From: DMER64 sp041652255
Lineage (GTDB): Bacteria > Bacteroidota > Bacteroidia > Bacteroidales > UBA932
NCBI GenBank assembly: GCA_041652255.1
Contig: JBAZHT010000027.1
Coordinates: 1 to 22,125, forward strand
Length of the DNA: 22,125 nt
Direction of reading: 5' to 3'
Part shown: positions 1 through 7,982 of the stretch, one piece after another
Position numbering within the stretch: position 1 is the first letter of the stretch
Layout of the letters: each line of letters opens with the position of its first letter
Made by a program: the position numbers and the translations under genes
The notes under the pieces: generated by a model
Seen by the model: only the letters and a program-made list of their open reading frames with translations
Database searches by the model: none
Told to the model about the DNA's origin: nothing

Positions 1-2
1 AC

Positions 3-1133
3 GCATTGAACCTGGGATTTGAGGATAAAGAGGTCTACCGTTTTATGGAAGAAGCCCTGTACCAGGTCTCCCGGAACGATATACCCGTTGACGAATTGAT
101 CTCCCTGGTGCTTAAGACAGGAGAAACCGGGGTTAAAGCAATGGCCCTGTTGGATAAGGCAAATACCACTGCATACGGGAATCCTGAAATGACCAAAGTC
201 AATATAGGGGTAGGCAAGAATCCCGGTATTCTTATAAGCGGGCACGACCTTAAGGACATGGAAGAATTGCTGGAACAGACAGCAGGTACGGGAGTGGATG
301 TCTATACCCACGGAGAAATGTTACCGGCCAATTATTACCCGGCATTCAAAAAGTACGGTCATTTCATAGGCAATTACGGCAATTCCTGGTGGAAGCAACG
401 TGAGGAATTTGAAGCCTTCAACGGAGTGATTCTTTTTACGACCAACTGTATTGTGCCTCCCCTGAAGGATGCAACCTACCTGGAAAGGATGTATACCACC
501 AACTCGTCAGGTTATCCCGGGGCAAAACATATTCCCCCCAGGAAAGAAGGAGGAAGGAAAGATTTCTCTGAATTGATTGAAAAGGCAAAACAATGCCAAC
601 CTCCCAGAGAAATTGAAAAAGGGGAGATCATCGGCGGGTTTGCTCACCATCAGGTGCTTGCACTGGCCGATCAGATTGTGGACGCTGTCAAATCCGGGGC
701 GATCAAACGATTTGTGGTAATGGCCGGGTGCGACGGACGTATGAAATCACGTCAGTATTATACGGATTATGCGTTGGCTCTGCCAAAAGACAACGTGATC
801 CTTACAGCCGGATGTGCCAAATACAGGTATAACAAATTGCCCCTGGGTGATATAAACGGGATACCCCGTGTATTGGATGCAGGACAATGTAACGATAGTT
901 ATTCGCTGGTCGTTATTGCTCTGGCTCTTAAAGATGCGTTTGGATTGGAGAGTGTAAACGATCTGCCCATTTTCTACAACATTGCCTGGTACGAGCAAAA
1001 AGCAGTCATTGTATTGCTGGCATTGCTCAGCCTTGGTGTGAAGAACATTCACCTGGGGCCGACACTTCCCGCTTTCCTGTCACCTAATGTGACAAGTGTG
1101 CTTGTAGAAAAATTTGGTATAGGACCTCAATGA
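3..1133 (+). CDS. hcp: Hybrid cluster protein (hydroxylamine reductase), 3' part; 5' end outside window
   Basis: The open frame runs in from the left edge and ends at TGA 1131-1133, giving about 376 residues of a protein that is usually near 550. The missing part would hold the N-terminal cysteines of the first Fe-S cluster. Ligands expected for the hybrid Fe-S-O cluster are visible in order: His in SGHDLKD, Glu in THGEMLPA, Cys in TTNCIVPP, Cys in MAGCDGR (the persulfide position in the family), Cys in TAGCAKYRYN, Cys in DAGQCNDS, and the Glu and Lys of WYEQKAV. Hcp is a cytoplasmic enzyme that reduces hydroxylamine in vitro and is linked to nitric-oxide and nitrosative-stress defence. The TTG at position 6 is only an internal codon. 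The 3' end overlaps the convergent pssA by 7 bp. Confidence 0.95.
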   Translation, partial: ALNLGFEDKEVYRFMEEALYQVSRNDIPVDELISLVLKTGETGVKAMALLDKANTTAYGNPEMTKVNIGVGKNPGILISGHDLKDMEELLEQTAGTGVDVYTHGEMLPANYYPAFKKYGHFIGNYGNSWWKQREEFEAFNGVILFTTNCIVPPLKDATYLERMYTTNSSGYPGAKHIPPRKEGGRKDFSELIEKAKQCQPPREIEKGEIIGGFAHHQVLALADQIVDAVKSGAIKRFVVMAGCDGRMKSRQYYTDYALALPKDNVILTAGCAKYRYNKLPLGDINGIPRVLDAGQCNDSYSLVVIALALKDAFGLESVNDLPIFYNIAWYEQKAVIVLLALLSLGVKNIHLGPTLPAFLSPNVTSVLVEKFGIGPQ

Positions 1134-1831
1134 TGTCCGGTGATCCGTACGATCCCGGACATTATTATATACAGGCTTATACATCCCATCATGGCCAGTC
1201 CAGGATGATTCCCCGTTGCCAGTAATGTTATGACCAACACAGAACACAATCCCAGGAAAATGTACCTGACTTTGTTTTCCCCGAATCCGAATCCTTTAAG
1301 CTTGAGTGAAAACATGGGGAGGTCGCTGATCAACAGGAATGACAGCACTACGGTCATACAGGGTATGAACCAGGATGTCTGCATAAGGGATCTCCACGCC
1401 AGGCTCTCACCGGTATAGTAAACTGCAGCAGCTATCAGGAGCGCGTTAGCCGGGCTGGGCAGCCCCAAAAAACTGCTTATCTGACGCGTGTCCACATTGA
1501 ATTTGGCCAGGCGCAAAGCAGAAAAAACAGCAACCAGGAAGGGTATGAATGCCATCCATTCCAGGGGTGCTGTAGGCAGGTATACTACATAGAGCATAAA
1601 CGCCGGCAAGAGTCCGAAACTGATGGTATCGGCCAGGGAATCCAGTTCTTTTCCCAGGGGAGAATAAGCATTAAGCAACCGGGCAGCAAATCCGTCCAGA
1701 AAATCAAAAACAGCGGCAGCAATCAAGAGCCAGAAAGCTACGTCTATCCTTTCTTTAAAAAGAAAAGCAATTCCCAATGCACCACACAACAGGTTCAGGC
1801 AGGTGATGGCATTGGGAATATGTAGCAGCAT
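1127..1831 (-). CDS. pssA: CDP-diacylglycerol--serine O-phosphatidyltransferase
   Basis: Integral membrane enzyme that joins CDP-diacylglycerol and serine to make phosphatidylserine, the precursor of phosphatidylethanolamine. The CDP-alcohol phosphatidyltransferase signature DG-x2-AR-x8-G-x3-D-x3-D is complete: D46, G47, A50, R51, G60, D64 and D68, numbered from the ATG at 1831. Hydrophobic segments surround it. The size of about 234 residues suits the short membrane-type enzyme of Bacteroidetes and Gram-positives rather than the E. coli PLD-like PssA. A TTG at 1840 would add three residues and overlap the upstream stop as TTGA, so that start cannot be excluded. It is last in a minus-strand run after queE and two peptidase genes, 5 nt from the preceding stop, and converges on hcp. 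Confidence 0.93.
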   Translation of the reverse strand: MLLHIPNAITCLNLLCGALGIAFLFKERIDVAFWLLIAAAVFDFLDGFAARLLNAYSPLGKELDSLADTISFGLLPAFMLYVVYLPTAPLEWMAFIPFLVAVFSALRLAKFNVDTRQISSFLGLPSPANALLIAAAVYYTGESLAWRSLMQTSWFIPCMTVVLSFLLISDLPMFSLKLKGFGFGENKVRYIFLGLCSVLVITLLATGNHPGLAMMGCISLYIIMSGIVRITGHH

Positions 1832-1836
1832 TTTTT

Positions 1837-2916
1837 TCAAAGTCCCAGCTTTTTACGGAATTCTTTGGGGATGGCGTCTTTATGTATCATGTATCCGATA
1901 CATTTACCGCGAAAATAATTTTCGGACATATGTACGAACCCTTTGTATTTTCCGGTTTCGCCCCATGAATTTTTGGTGATATAGAATTTCACGCCGTATT
2001 GGTCGCGTGCTATTCCGGTAACGTGCATGAGGTGGTCATCTGTAGTCTGGAATGTTTCGTACCATTGCTGGCGGATTTCCTGGGTAACTTCTACTTCATC
2101 AACGGAAGGATCGTTTCCGGGAACAAGGGCTACTCCGTTTTCCTGGGAAAAGTCCCTTGAAATATTCCCGTCCCAGGCCAGGGTATAGCCGTTTTCCAAC
2201 GCATGATCGGCAATGGCCATGAATGCGTCCAGGGGTACGTTATAATAACGTTCGTGTTCCCAGTTATCCGGGATTTCCACCGGTACCTGTTCGAAAAACG
2301 GGTGGTGGGTATAACTGGTTATTTCCACGTAATCATTCATATTCAGACCCAGGTGTTCCAGGAAAGTCACAGGGGTGTATTCCTGTTCCAGGTATACAAA
2401 TGTTTCAGGGACTTCTCCCAGGTAAACATCCAGAAGGGCATCCAGCAGTTCCCGGCTTTCAGGACTTACTTTTTTTGCCTTAACGGGGATCTCAGCCAAC
2501 GCGTTTATATATCCCTGCAACTCGGAATGGTTATGACCCGGAGAATCGTAAGCGATCCCGGGGTACGCCTCTTCCGGCACAATACCGTACCGGGCAATGG
2601 TATTGGTTGCGGTATGGCTGAGGGATCCAGGGCCGAGGTTCCCGTTGCCTCTTCTCAGGTAATTGTCAAAGAAACGGGTTTTGTAAGTGTTGCGAACCAC
2701 GAACATTTCCGAAAGATCCATAGCCGGTTGTCCCATGCGTATCAATTCGCTTTCCAGGAAAGACAGGGTGGCAAAACACCAGCATGTACCGGTACGGCCC
2801 TGGTTCTTAAGGTTTGTGGAAGGATTGTCTGTGAGGGTAGTGAATTCATATTGCTGGGCACCCAGTGTAAAGGTGAGTAATCCCGCAATAAATATCAGAA
2901 GGAATGTCTTTTTCAT
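1837..2916 (-). CDS. Secreted C1B (bleomycin hydrolase/aminopeptidase C-like) cysteine peptidase, copy 2
   Basis: A 359-residue papain-fold peptidase. A signal peptide of about 20 residues ends in LGAQQ, with no lipobox cysteine, so periplasmic or exported placement is likely. The catalytic set is present: Q39 (oxyanion hole) and C45 in KNQGRTGTCWCF, His in DDHLMHV and Asn in TKNSWGE. The spacing between Cys and His is long, as in family C1B rather than classical papain. Known bleomycin hydrolases are cytosolic and about 450 residues, so this is a shorter exported relative whose substrate is unknown. It follows its paralogue (2928-4130) by 11 bp and shares almost all motif surroundings with it, which indicates tandem duplication. 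Confidence 0.9.
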   Translation of the reverse strand: MKKTFLLIFIAGLLTFTLGAQQYEFTTLTDNPSTNLKNQGRTGTCWCFATLSFLESELIRMGQPAMDLSEMFVVRNTYKTRFFDNYLRRGNGNLGPGSLSHTATNTIARYGIVPEEAYPGIAYDSPGHNHSELQGYINALAEIPVKAKKVSPESRELLDALLDVYLGEVPETFVYLEQEYTPVTFLEHLGLNMNDYVEITSYTHHPFFEQVPVEIPDNWEHERYYNVPLDAFMAIADHALENGYTLAWDGNISRDFSQENGVALVPGNDPSVDEVEVTQEIRQQWYETFQTTDDHLMHVTGIARDQYGVKFYITKNSWGETGKYKGFVHMSENYFRGKCIGYMIHKDAIPKEFRKKLGL

Positions 2917-2927
2917 CAGAAACAGCT

Positions 2928-4130
2928 TTATTTAATGCCCATGTTTTTGCGAATATCCTTAGGAATGGAATTTTTATGTACCTGAATGTCCATTGTCTTG
3001 TATTGAACAAATTTTTCGGTAACGTACCACAGGCCTTTGTAATTTCCGGCATCGTCTCCCCAGGAATTCTTGACCATATAATATTTTGTACCGTTCTGGT
3101 CTTTGGCAATTCCGTAGATCTGCATACCGTGGTCATCTGTAGTTTGCTTGTTGTCGTAAGCTTCCTGGCGCATTTCCTGTGTCACTTCTTTGATCTCTGC
3201 CACTGGAGCTTTCAGATTTCTGAAAGCGTTGTTCCGTTCGGTAGGAGACATATCCAGCCATTTGGCCTGATCGGAGCCCACCATCTCTTCCGGGTTGGTG
3301 GTAGGATACATAGCTATCCCGGTCCGTCCGAATCCCATCTCTGACACATCCGATGCCCATAGTACGGTATAACCTTCCATAACCGCGTTATCAATAACGG
3401 CCATAAGTTCTTCTATCGGAATGTTGTATGAAGTACCCCAAAGCCAGTTGTCCGGGATTTCAAGTGCAAATTGTGTGTAAAAGGGATGATGGGTGTAAGA
3501 TGTGATGTTAATGTAATCATCGGGATTGAATTCCAGGGATTCGGCAAACGTTTTGGGTGTGTAGGTTGCTCCGTTGTATTCAAATGTTTCGGGAATGGCT
3601 CCCAGGTATGCGTCCAGGGCTCCCTGGAAAGCGTTTCTCCATGCCGTTGACAATTTTCGGTTCGGGTTCTTTTTGACAGCATCCACAATCCCCTTAAGGA
3701 CGGCCGTCAATTCACTGTGACGGTGCACTTCTTCTCCGTAATTCAGACCAGGCATCACGTCATTGGGGACGATCCCGTAATTGCGGATAACATAAAGGTA
3801 ATCATCAAATCCGCCTCCCTGTGCAAAATTCAAAAATCCGTCAAGACGAACGTACCGGTCAGCTTTGTCGGTATATGTTTTGGATACAACATACATTTCG
3901 GAAAGATCGTATTGACCTTTGCCCATTCTCAAAAGTTCGGATTCCATAAATCCCAACGACGAAAAACACCAGCAAGTTCCGGTGCTGCTCTGGTTCTTTA
4001 CCGGAGTGATAGGGTTTTCTTTGATCACTGTAAATTGAAATCCCTCCTCTTTCTTTTCTTCTTTTTCCTGAGCCGTAGCAGAAAAAGTGAAAACAGCCAG
4101 GGTCATGATGCAGAATAAGATACGTTTCAT
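2928..4130 (-). CDS. Secreted C1B (bleomycin hydrolase/aminopeptidase C-like) cysteine peptidase, copy 1
   Basis: A 400-residue paralogue of the following gene. The signal peptide ends at FSATAQ, followed by a short Glu/Lys-rich spacer (EKEEKKEE) that the other copy lacks. Catalytic residues are Q47 and C53 (KNQSSTGTCWCF), His in DDHGMQI and Asn in VKNSWGD. The middle region carries an insert with FGRTGIAMYPTTNPEE that is shorter in the neighbour, so the two copies differ mostly in a loop before the catalytic His. The family hydrolyses peptides, often as an aminopeptidase; the substrate here is not known. It begins 13 bp after the queE stop, so the two are probably cotranscribed. Confidence 0.9.
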   Translation of the reverse strand: MKRILFCIMTLAVFTFSATAQEKEEKKEEGFQFTVIKENPITPVKNQSSTGTCWCFSSLGFMESELLRMGKGQYDLSEMYVVSKTYTDKADRYVRLDGFLNFAQGGGFDDYLYVIRNYGIVPNDVMPGLNYGEEVHRHSELTAVLKGIVDAVKKNPNRKLSTAWRNAFQGALDAYLGAIPETFEYNGATYTPKTFAESLEFNPDDYINITSYTHHPFYTQFALEIPDNWLWGTSYNIPIEELMAVIDNAVMEGYTVLWASDVSEMGFGRTGIAMYPTTNPEEMVGSDQAKWLDMSPTERNNAFRNLKAPVAEIKEVTQEMRQEAYDNKQTTDDHGMQIYGIAKDQNGTKYYMVKNSWGDDAGNYKGLWYVTEKFVQYKTMDIQVHKNSIPKDIRKNMGIK

Positions 4131-4143
4131 AAAAATCTTGATT

Positions 4144-4767
4144 TTAGGGTATATTAATGTATTTATGGGTTTGTAACGACAATTGCCATTCGGGATTGGT
4201 CTTGATGTAGGAAACGATGTGCGGGATCACCGATTCCCTGCGACTCCATTCCGGCTGCAGGTACAGGTGGCATCCCGGGCTGACTTTTTTCCTGTTGAAT
4301 TCGGCCCATTCCATATCCAGCGGACCGGTTACGATCACTTTCAGTTCATTTGCCAGTGGAAAAATCTCGGGAAGGGGAGGGTGATTCTGTTTGGGAGAAA
4401 GACAGATCCAGTCCATTTGACCGCTCAAAGGTTTGGCTCCTGAGGTCTCCAGGAAAATGCGAATATCCCCGGCTGCTTTCAACCCTTTGCACAAAGGACC
4501 CAGCGGGTAGGTCAGCGGTTCTCCGCCTGTGATCACAACGGCACGGGCAGGATAGCGGATGGCTCTGGCTATGATTTTGTTAATAGGTACAGGCGGAAAA
4601 AGTGAAGGGTTCCAGGTACATTTGGAATCGCACCAGGAGCACCCTATGTCACAACCTCCCAACCTGATAAAATAAGCTGCCCGGCCTGTGTGAAATCCTT
4701 CTCCCTGGAGGGTATAAAAATCTTCTACAAGGGGAAGCAGACGGCCTTCGTCCAATAACGAGTTCAT
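4144..4767 (-). CDS. queE: 7-carboxy-7-deazaguanine synthase (radical SAM)
   Basis: QueE converts 6-carboxytetrahydropterin to 7-carboxy-7-deazaguanine in the pathway to preQ0 and queuosine tRNA modification. The radical SAM CX3CX2C motif is C39, C43, C46 in GGCDIGCSWC. The N-terminal FYTLQGEGFHTGR stretch is typical of QueE, and VVITGGEPL is the SAM-binding glycine-rich segment. At 207 residues it matches the compact form of the family. The start ATG at 4767 lies 4 nt after a TACATTTG box on the same strand. It is the first gene of a run leading to two secreted peptidases and pssA; no functional link among these is evident. Confidence 0.93.
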   Translation of the reverse strand: MNSLLDEGRLLPLVEDFYTLQGEGFHTGRAAYFIRLGGCDIGCSWCDSKCTWNPSLFPPVPINKIIARAIRYPARAVVITGGEPLTYPLGPLCKGLKAAGDIRIFLETSGAKPLSGQMDWICLSPKQNHPPLPEIFPLANELKVIVTGPLDMEWAEFNRKKVSPGCHLYLQPEWSRRESVIPHIVSYIKTNPEWQLSLQTHKYINIP

Positions 4768-4771
4768 TTCA

Positions 4772-4779
4772 CAAATGTA
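4772..4779 (-). promoter_or_regulatory. Putative -7 box (TACATTTG) of the queE promoter
   Basis: On the minus strand TACATTTG matches the Bacteroidetes -7 consensus TAnnTTTG and ends 4 nt before the queE ATG. No convincing TTTG -33 element is present at 19-21 nt spacing. If used, the mRNA would be leaderless or nearly so. Confidence 0.4.
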
Positions 4780-4790
4780 AAGAATAATTG

Positions 4791-4803
4791 TGACAAATTG
4801 TCA
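4791..4803. promoter_or_regulatory. 13-bp palindrome between queE and clpB, possible operator
   Basis: TGACAA-A-TTGTCA is a perfect inverted repeat with 6-bp arms and a 1-nt centre. It lies in the 78-bp divergent gap, 24 nt upstream of the queE start and 42 nt upstream of the chosen clpB ATG. It could bind a dimeric regulator of either gene. It does not match the CIRCE heat-shock element. The protein, if any, is unknown. Confidence 0.35.
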
Positions 4804-4845
4804 GAAAAAACGCTTTGGAACAAGGTTTGCGTTTACCAGGTCGTT

Positions 4846-7428
4846 ATGAACGAACAAAAATATACCATTCAGGCACAGGAATTGCTGCAATCGGCAGTTC
4901 TCACGGCGCAGGCCGGCTCCAATCAGATGATCGAGACCGGTCATATATTGAAAGCCATTTTAACCGACCGGGAAGGAGTAGGGATGTATCTTTTGCAGAA
5001 GGCGGGGGTGAATCCCGATGCCCTGGAAAAAGAACTGGATTCCCTGTTGGGAAAGTACCCAAAACATCAAGGATCGGCGGATACGTATTTGTCCCGCGAT
5101 TCCCAGGATATTTTGCAAAAAGCAAGGATCATTGCCACCAAAATGGGAGATCAGTTTGTCACCGTTGAACACATTCTGGCCGGATTGGCCGGGGGAAAGG
5201 ACGATGTCGCAAAAATGATGCGCTCCCGGGGGCTGAACGAAGATCATCTGAAAAAAGCCATAGAACAGATACGTCAGGGCCGGAAAGTGGATTCGCAGAC
5301 GGCAGAGCAAACTTTTGATGCCCTGAACAAATACGCTGTCAATCTGAATGAACTTTCTGCGGCGGGGAAAGTCGATCCCGTCATAGGGCGAGATGATGAG
5401 ATCCGCAGGGTCCTGCAAATACTCAGCCGGCGTACCAAGAACAACCCCATATTGGTTGGAGAACCCGGTGTTGGAAAAACGGCCATTGCCGAGGGCATCG
5501 CCCAGCGAATAGTAACGGGTGACGTTCCCGATACCCTTAAAAGCAAGCAATTGTATTCTTTAGACATGGGAGCCCTTATTGCAGGGGCTAAATATAAAGG
5601 CGAATTTGAAGAACGGCTTAAGGGTGTGGTCAGGGAAGTCATTTCAAGCCAGGGCGAGATCATCCTGTTCATTGACGAGATCCATACCCTTGTTGGAGCC
5701 GGAAAAGGCGAAGGAGCCATGGATGCGGCCAATATCCTGAAACCTGCCCTGGCACGGGGCGAACTCAGGGCCGTAGGTTCCACCACACTGGGAGAATATC
5801 AGAAATATTTTGAGCAGGATAAAGCTTTGGAAAGACGTTTCCAGATGGTTATGGTGGACGAGCCCTCCCCGGCCGAAGCCATTTCCATACTCAGGGGCCT
5901 GAAAGACCGTTACGAGCAACACCACAAGGTACAGATCAAGGACAATGCCCTGATCGCGGCCGTTGAATTGTCACACCGTTACATCACCTCCCGTTTTTTA
6001 CCGGACAAGGCCATTGACCTGGTAGACGAAGCCGCCGCGAAGCTCCGGCTGGAAATGAATTCGGTACCTGAATGCATAGATGAACTGGAACGGCGTATCC
6101 GGCAGCTGGAAATAGAAAGAGAAGCCATAAAAAGGGAAAAGGATAAGGAAAAACTGGCCGGTTTGAGCAAAGAGATTGAAGAATTATCGGCACAATGCGA
6201 CATTCAACGTGCCAAATGGCAGGAAGAAAAGTCGGTTTTGGAAGGTATTCAGCAGAAAAAAAGAGAAGTAGAAGACCTGCGTTATGCGGCAGCAGAAGCC
6301 GAACGGCGCGGTGATTACGGAAAAGTGGCCGAAATCCGTTACGGAAAAATCGTGGAAATTGAGAAGGCTATTGAATTGCTGAACAAACGAAAAGAATCCT
6401 TTACGCATTCCATGATCAACGAATCCGTGAACGAAGAAGATATTGCCGAGGTTGTATCCAAGTGGACCGGTATTCCCGTACAGCGCATGCTGACAGCAGA
6501 AAGGGAAAAACTCTTGAAACTGGAAGATGAACTTCACAAACGGGTCATCGGGCAGGACGAGGCCATTGGTGCCGTTGCCGATGCGGTCCGGCGAAGCCGG
6601 GCAGGTTTGCAGGATCCGCGCAAACCCATAGGATCATTCCTGTTCCTGGGTACCACCGGGGTGGGGAAGACCGAGTTGGCCAGAGCCCTGGCTGAGTTCC
6701 TCTTTGACGATGAGAACCTGATCACCCGCATTGACATGAGTGAGTACCAGGAACGTCATTCCGTGAGCCGCCTGGTAGGTGCGCCTCCGGGCTATGTGGG
6801 ATACGACGAAGGAGGACAGTTGACCGAGGCCGTACGGAGAAAGCCTTATTCAGTCATTCTTCTGGACGAGATAGAAAAAGCGCATCCGGATGTATTCAAC
6901 ATCCTGTTGCAGGTGCTTGACGACGGACGTCTTACGGATAACAAGGGGCGGGTGGCCGATTTTAAAAATACCATCCTAATCATGACTTCCAATACAGGTT
7001 CTCACCTTATACAGGAAAACATGCATGAAGGTATGGATGATCCTGCCCGGTATGAAACAACAAAAAACCAGGTCATGGAACTGCTTCGAAGAACGCTGCG
7101 GCCCGAATTCCTGAACCGTATTGACGAGATCATCATGTTTCATGCCCTGACACGGGAAAACGTACGGGACATTCTGAAACTGCAGATCGCCGGGATCAGC
7201 AAAATGCTTATGGAGAAAGGGATTCGCCTGGAATTTACGGAAAAAGCGCTGGACTACCTGCAGGAAAAAGGATACGAACCTTCTTACGGAGCCAGGCCGC
7301 TCAAACGGCTGCTGCAACGTGAACTGGTTAATGAGCTGGCCCGCAAGATCCTGGACGGCACGTTGGATGTGAAAGGGAAGATCACGGCAGACAGTGACGG
7401 GAGTTCATTGGATCTCAGGGATTCTTAG
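4846..7428 (+). CDS. clpB: ATP-dependent disaggregase ClpB (Hsp100)
   Basis: ClpB threads aggregated proteins through a hexameric ring in cooperation with DnaK. Visible domains are two Clp_N repeats (about 1-145), NBD1 with Walker A GEPGVGKT (205-212) and Walker B FIDEIHTL, a coiled-coil middle domain (about 400-530, rich in Glu/Lys/Arg), and NBD2 with Walker A GTTGVGKT (602-609), Walker B LLDEIEKAHPDVF and a C-terminal small domain. The length of 860 residues is standard. I chose the ATG at 4846 because MNEQKYTIQAQE matches normal ClpB N-termini; the in-frame TTG at 4798 would add 16 atypical residues and run into the palindrome. It is transcribed away from queE, and its stop overlaps that of the convergent acyltransferase gene. 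I saw no clear TAnnTTTG box ahead of it. Confidence 0.97.
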   Translation: MNEQKYTIQAQELLQSAVLTAQAGSNQMIETGHILKAILTDREGVGMYLLQKAGVNPDALEKELDSLLGKYPKHQGSADTYLSRDSQDILQKARIIATKMGDQFVTVEHILAGLAGGKDDVAKMMRSRGLNEDHLKKAIEQIRQGRKVDSQTAEQTFDALNKYAVNLNELSAAGKVDPVIGRDDEIRRVLQILSRRTKNNPILVGEPGVGKTAIAEGIAQRIVTGDVPDTLKSKQLYSLDMGALIAGAKYKGEFEERLKGVVREVISSQGEIILFIDEIHTLVGAGKGEGAMDAANILKPALARGELRAVGSTTLGEYQKYFEQDKALERRFQMVMVDEPSPAEAISILRGLKDRYEQHHKVQIKDNALIAAVELSHRYITSRFLPDKAIDLVDEAAAKLRLEMNSVPECIDELERRIRQLEIEREAIKREKDKEKLAGLSKEIEELSAQCDIQRAKWQEEKSVLEGIQQKKREVEDLRYAAAEAERRGDYGKVAEIRYGKIVEIEKAIELLNKRKESFTHSMINESVNEEDIAEVVSKWTGIPVQRMLTAEREKLLKLEDELHKRVIGQDEAIGAVADAVRRSRAGLQDPRKPIGSFLFLGTTGVGKTELARALAEFLFDDENLITRIDMSEYQERHSVSRLVGAPPGYVGYDEGGQLTEAVRRKPYSVILLDEIEKAHPDVFNILLQVLDDGRLTDNKGRVADFKNTILIMTSNTGSHLIQENMHEGMDDPARYETTKNQVMELLRRTLRPEFLNRIDEIIMFHALTRENVRDILKLQIAGISKMLMEKGIRLEFTEKALDYLQEKGYEPSYGARPLKRLLQRELVNELARKILDGTLDVKGKITADSDGSSLDLRDS

Positions 7429-7982
7429 TACGGATCAAAACGTTCCGGGTGCTTGCCTACAACGCCTTTATCAATATACCACTGTTTGATCCGTTTCATG
7501 TCGGCCTGCACGTCATCTGTAATGAGTACCTGTTCTGCCACGCCTATCTCTTTGCGTCCCCAGTCAAAATAGCCGTAATAGACGGGAATGTCCAGGGCCC
7601 TTGAAATCGTGTGAAATCCCGCCTTCCAGTTTTTAGTGGCCGTACGGGTGCCTTCAGGGGCAATGGCCAGGTGTATGTAGTCTTCTTTACGGACAGTGTC
7701 TATCATGTGTTTGGCAAAAGAAGCCCCTTTGCCACGGTCTACAGGAATGGCTCCTGCCCGGCGCAACAATCCTTTGAGAGGCCATTTGAATACGTCGCTT
7801 TTTACCAGAACGTTGGCTTTTCCCCCTATGCCCATATAGAACAGGTAAGAAATTACAAAATCCCACATGGAAGTATGGGGTACACCCAAAATTATGCATT
7901 TGGGAACGGGAATCGGTTTCCCTATGAGTTTCCAGCCCATGATGCGTGTGGCAATGAAGGCGCAGATCTTTTGCATTATCAT
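7425..7982 (-). CDS. PlsC-like lysophospholipid/glycerol acyltransferase
   Basis: A 185-residue protein with the two acyltransferase signatures: HX4D (H36, D41 in PHTSMWDF) and EGTR (E110-R113 in APEGTRT). FKWPLKGLLRRAGAIPVDR is the usual block between them. Members of this superfamily transfer acyl groups to lysophosphatidic acid or related lipids at the inner membrane. This short form lacks an obvious transmembrane N-terminus beyond a weak hydrophobic stretch, so the acceptor is uncertain. Its ATG overlaps the argH stop as ATGA, making it the last gene of the arginine operon although it has no clear part in arginine synthesis. It converges on clpB with overlapping stop codons. Confidence 0.85.
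   Translation of the reverse strand: MIMQKICAFIATRIMGWKLIGKPIPVPKCIILGVPHTSMWDFVISYLFYMGIGGKANVLVKSDVFKWPLKGLLRRAGAIPVDRGKGASFAKHMIDTVRKEDYIHLAIAPEGTRTATKNWKAGFHTISRALDIPVYYGYFDWGRKEIGVAEQVLITDDVQADMKRIKQWYIDKGVVGKHPERFDPY

Noticed and set aside
2203..2880. Long plus-strand ORF (225 codons) opposite the C1B peptidase
   Set aside because: It is the antisense shadow of a gene with complete catalytic motifs and has no recognisable domain.
4798..4845. TTG-started extension of clpB by 16 residues
   Set aside because: The extra residues do not fit ClpB N-termini and the extension overlaps the palindrome; ATG 4846 gives the normal start.
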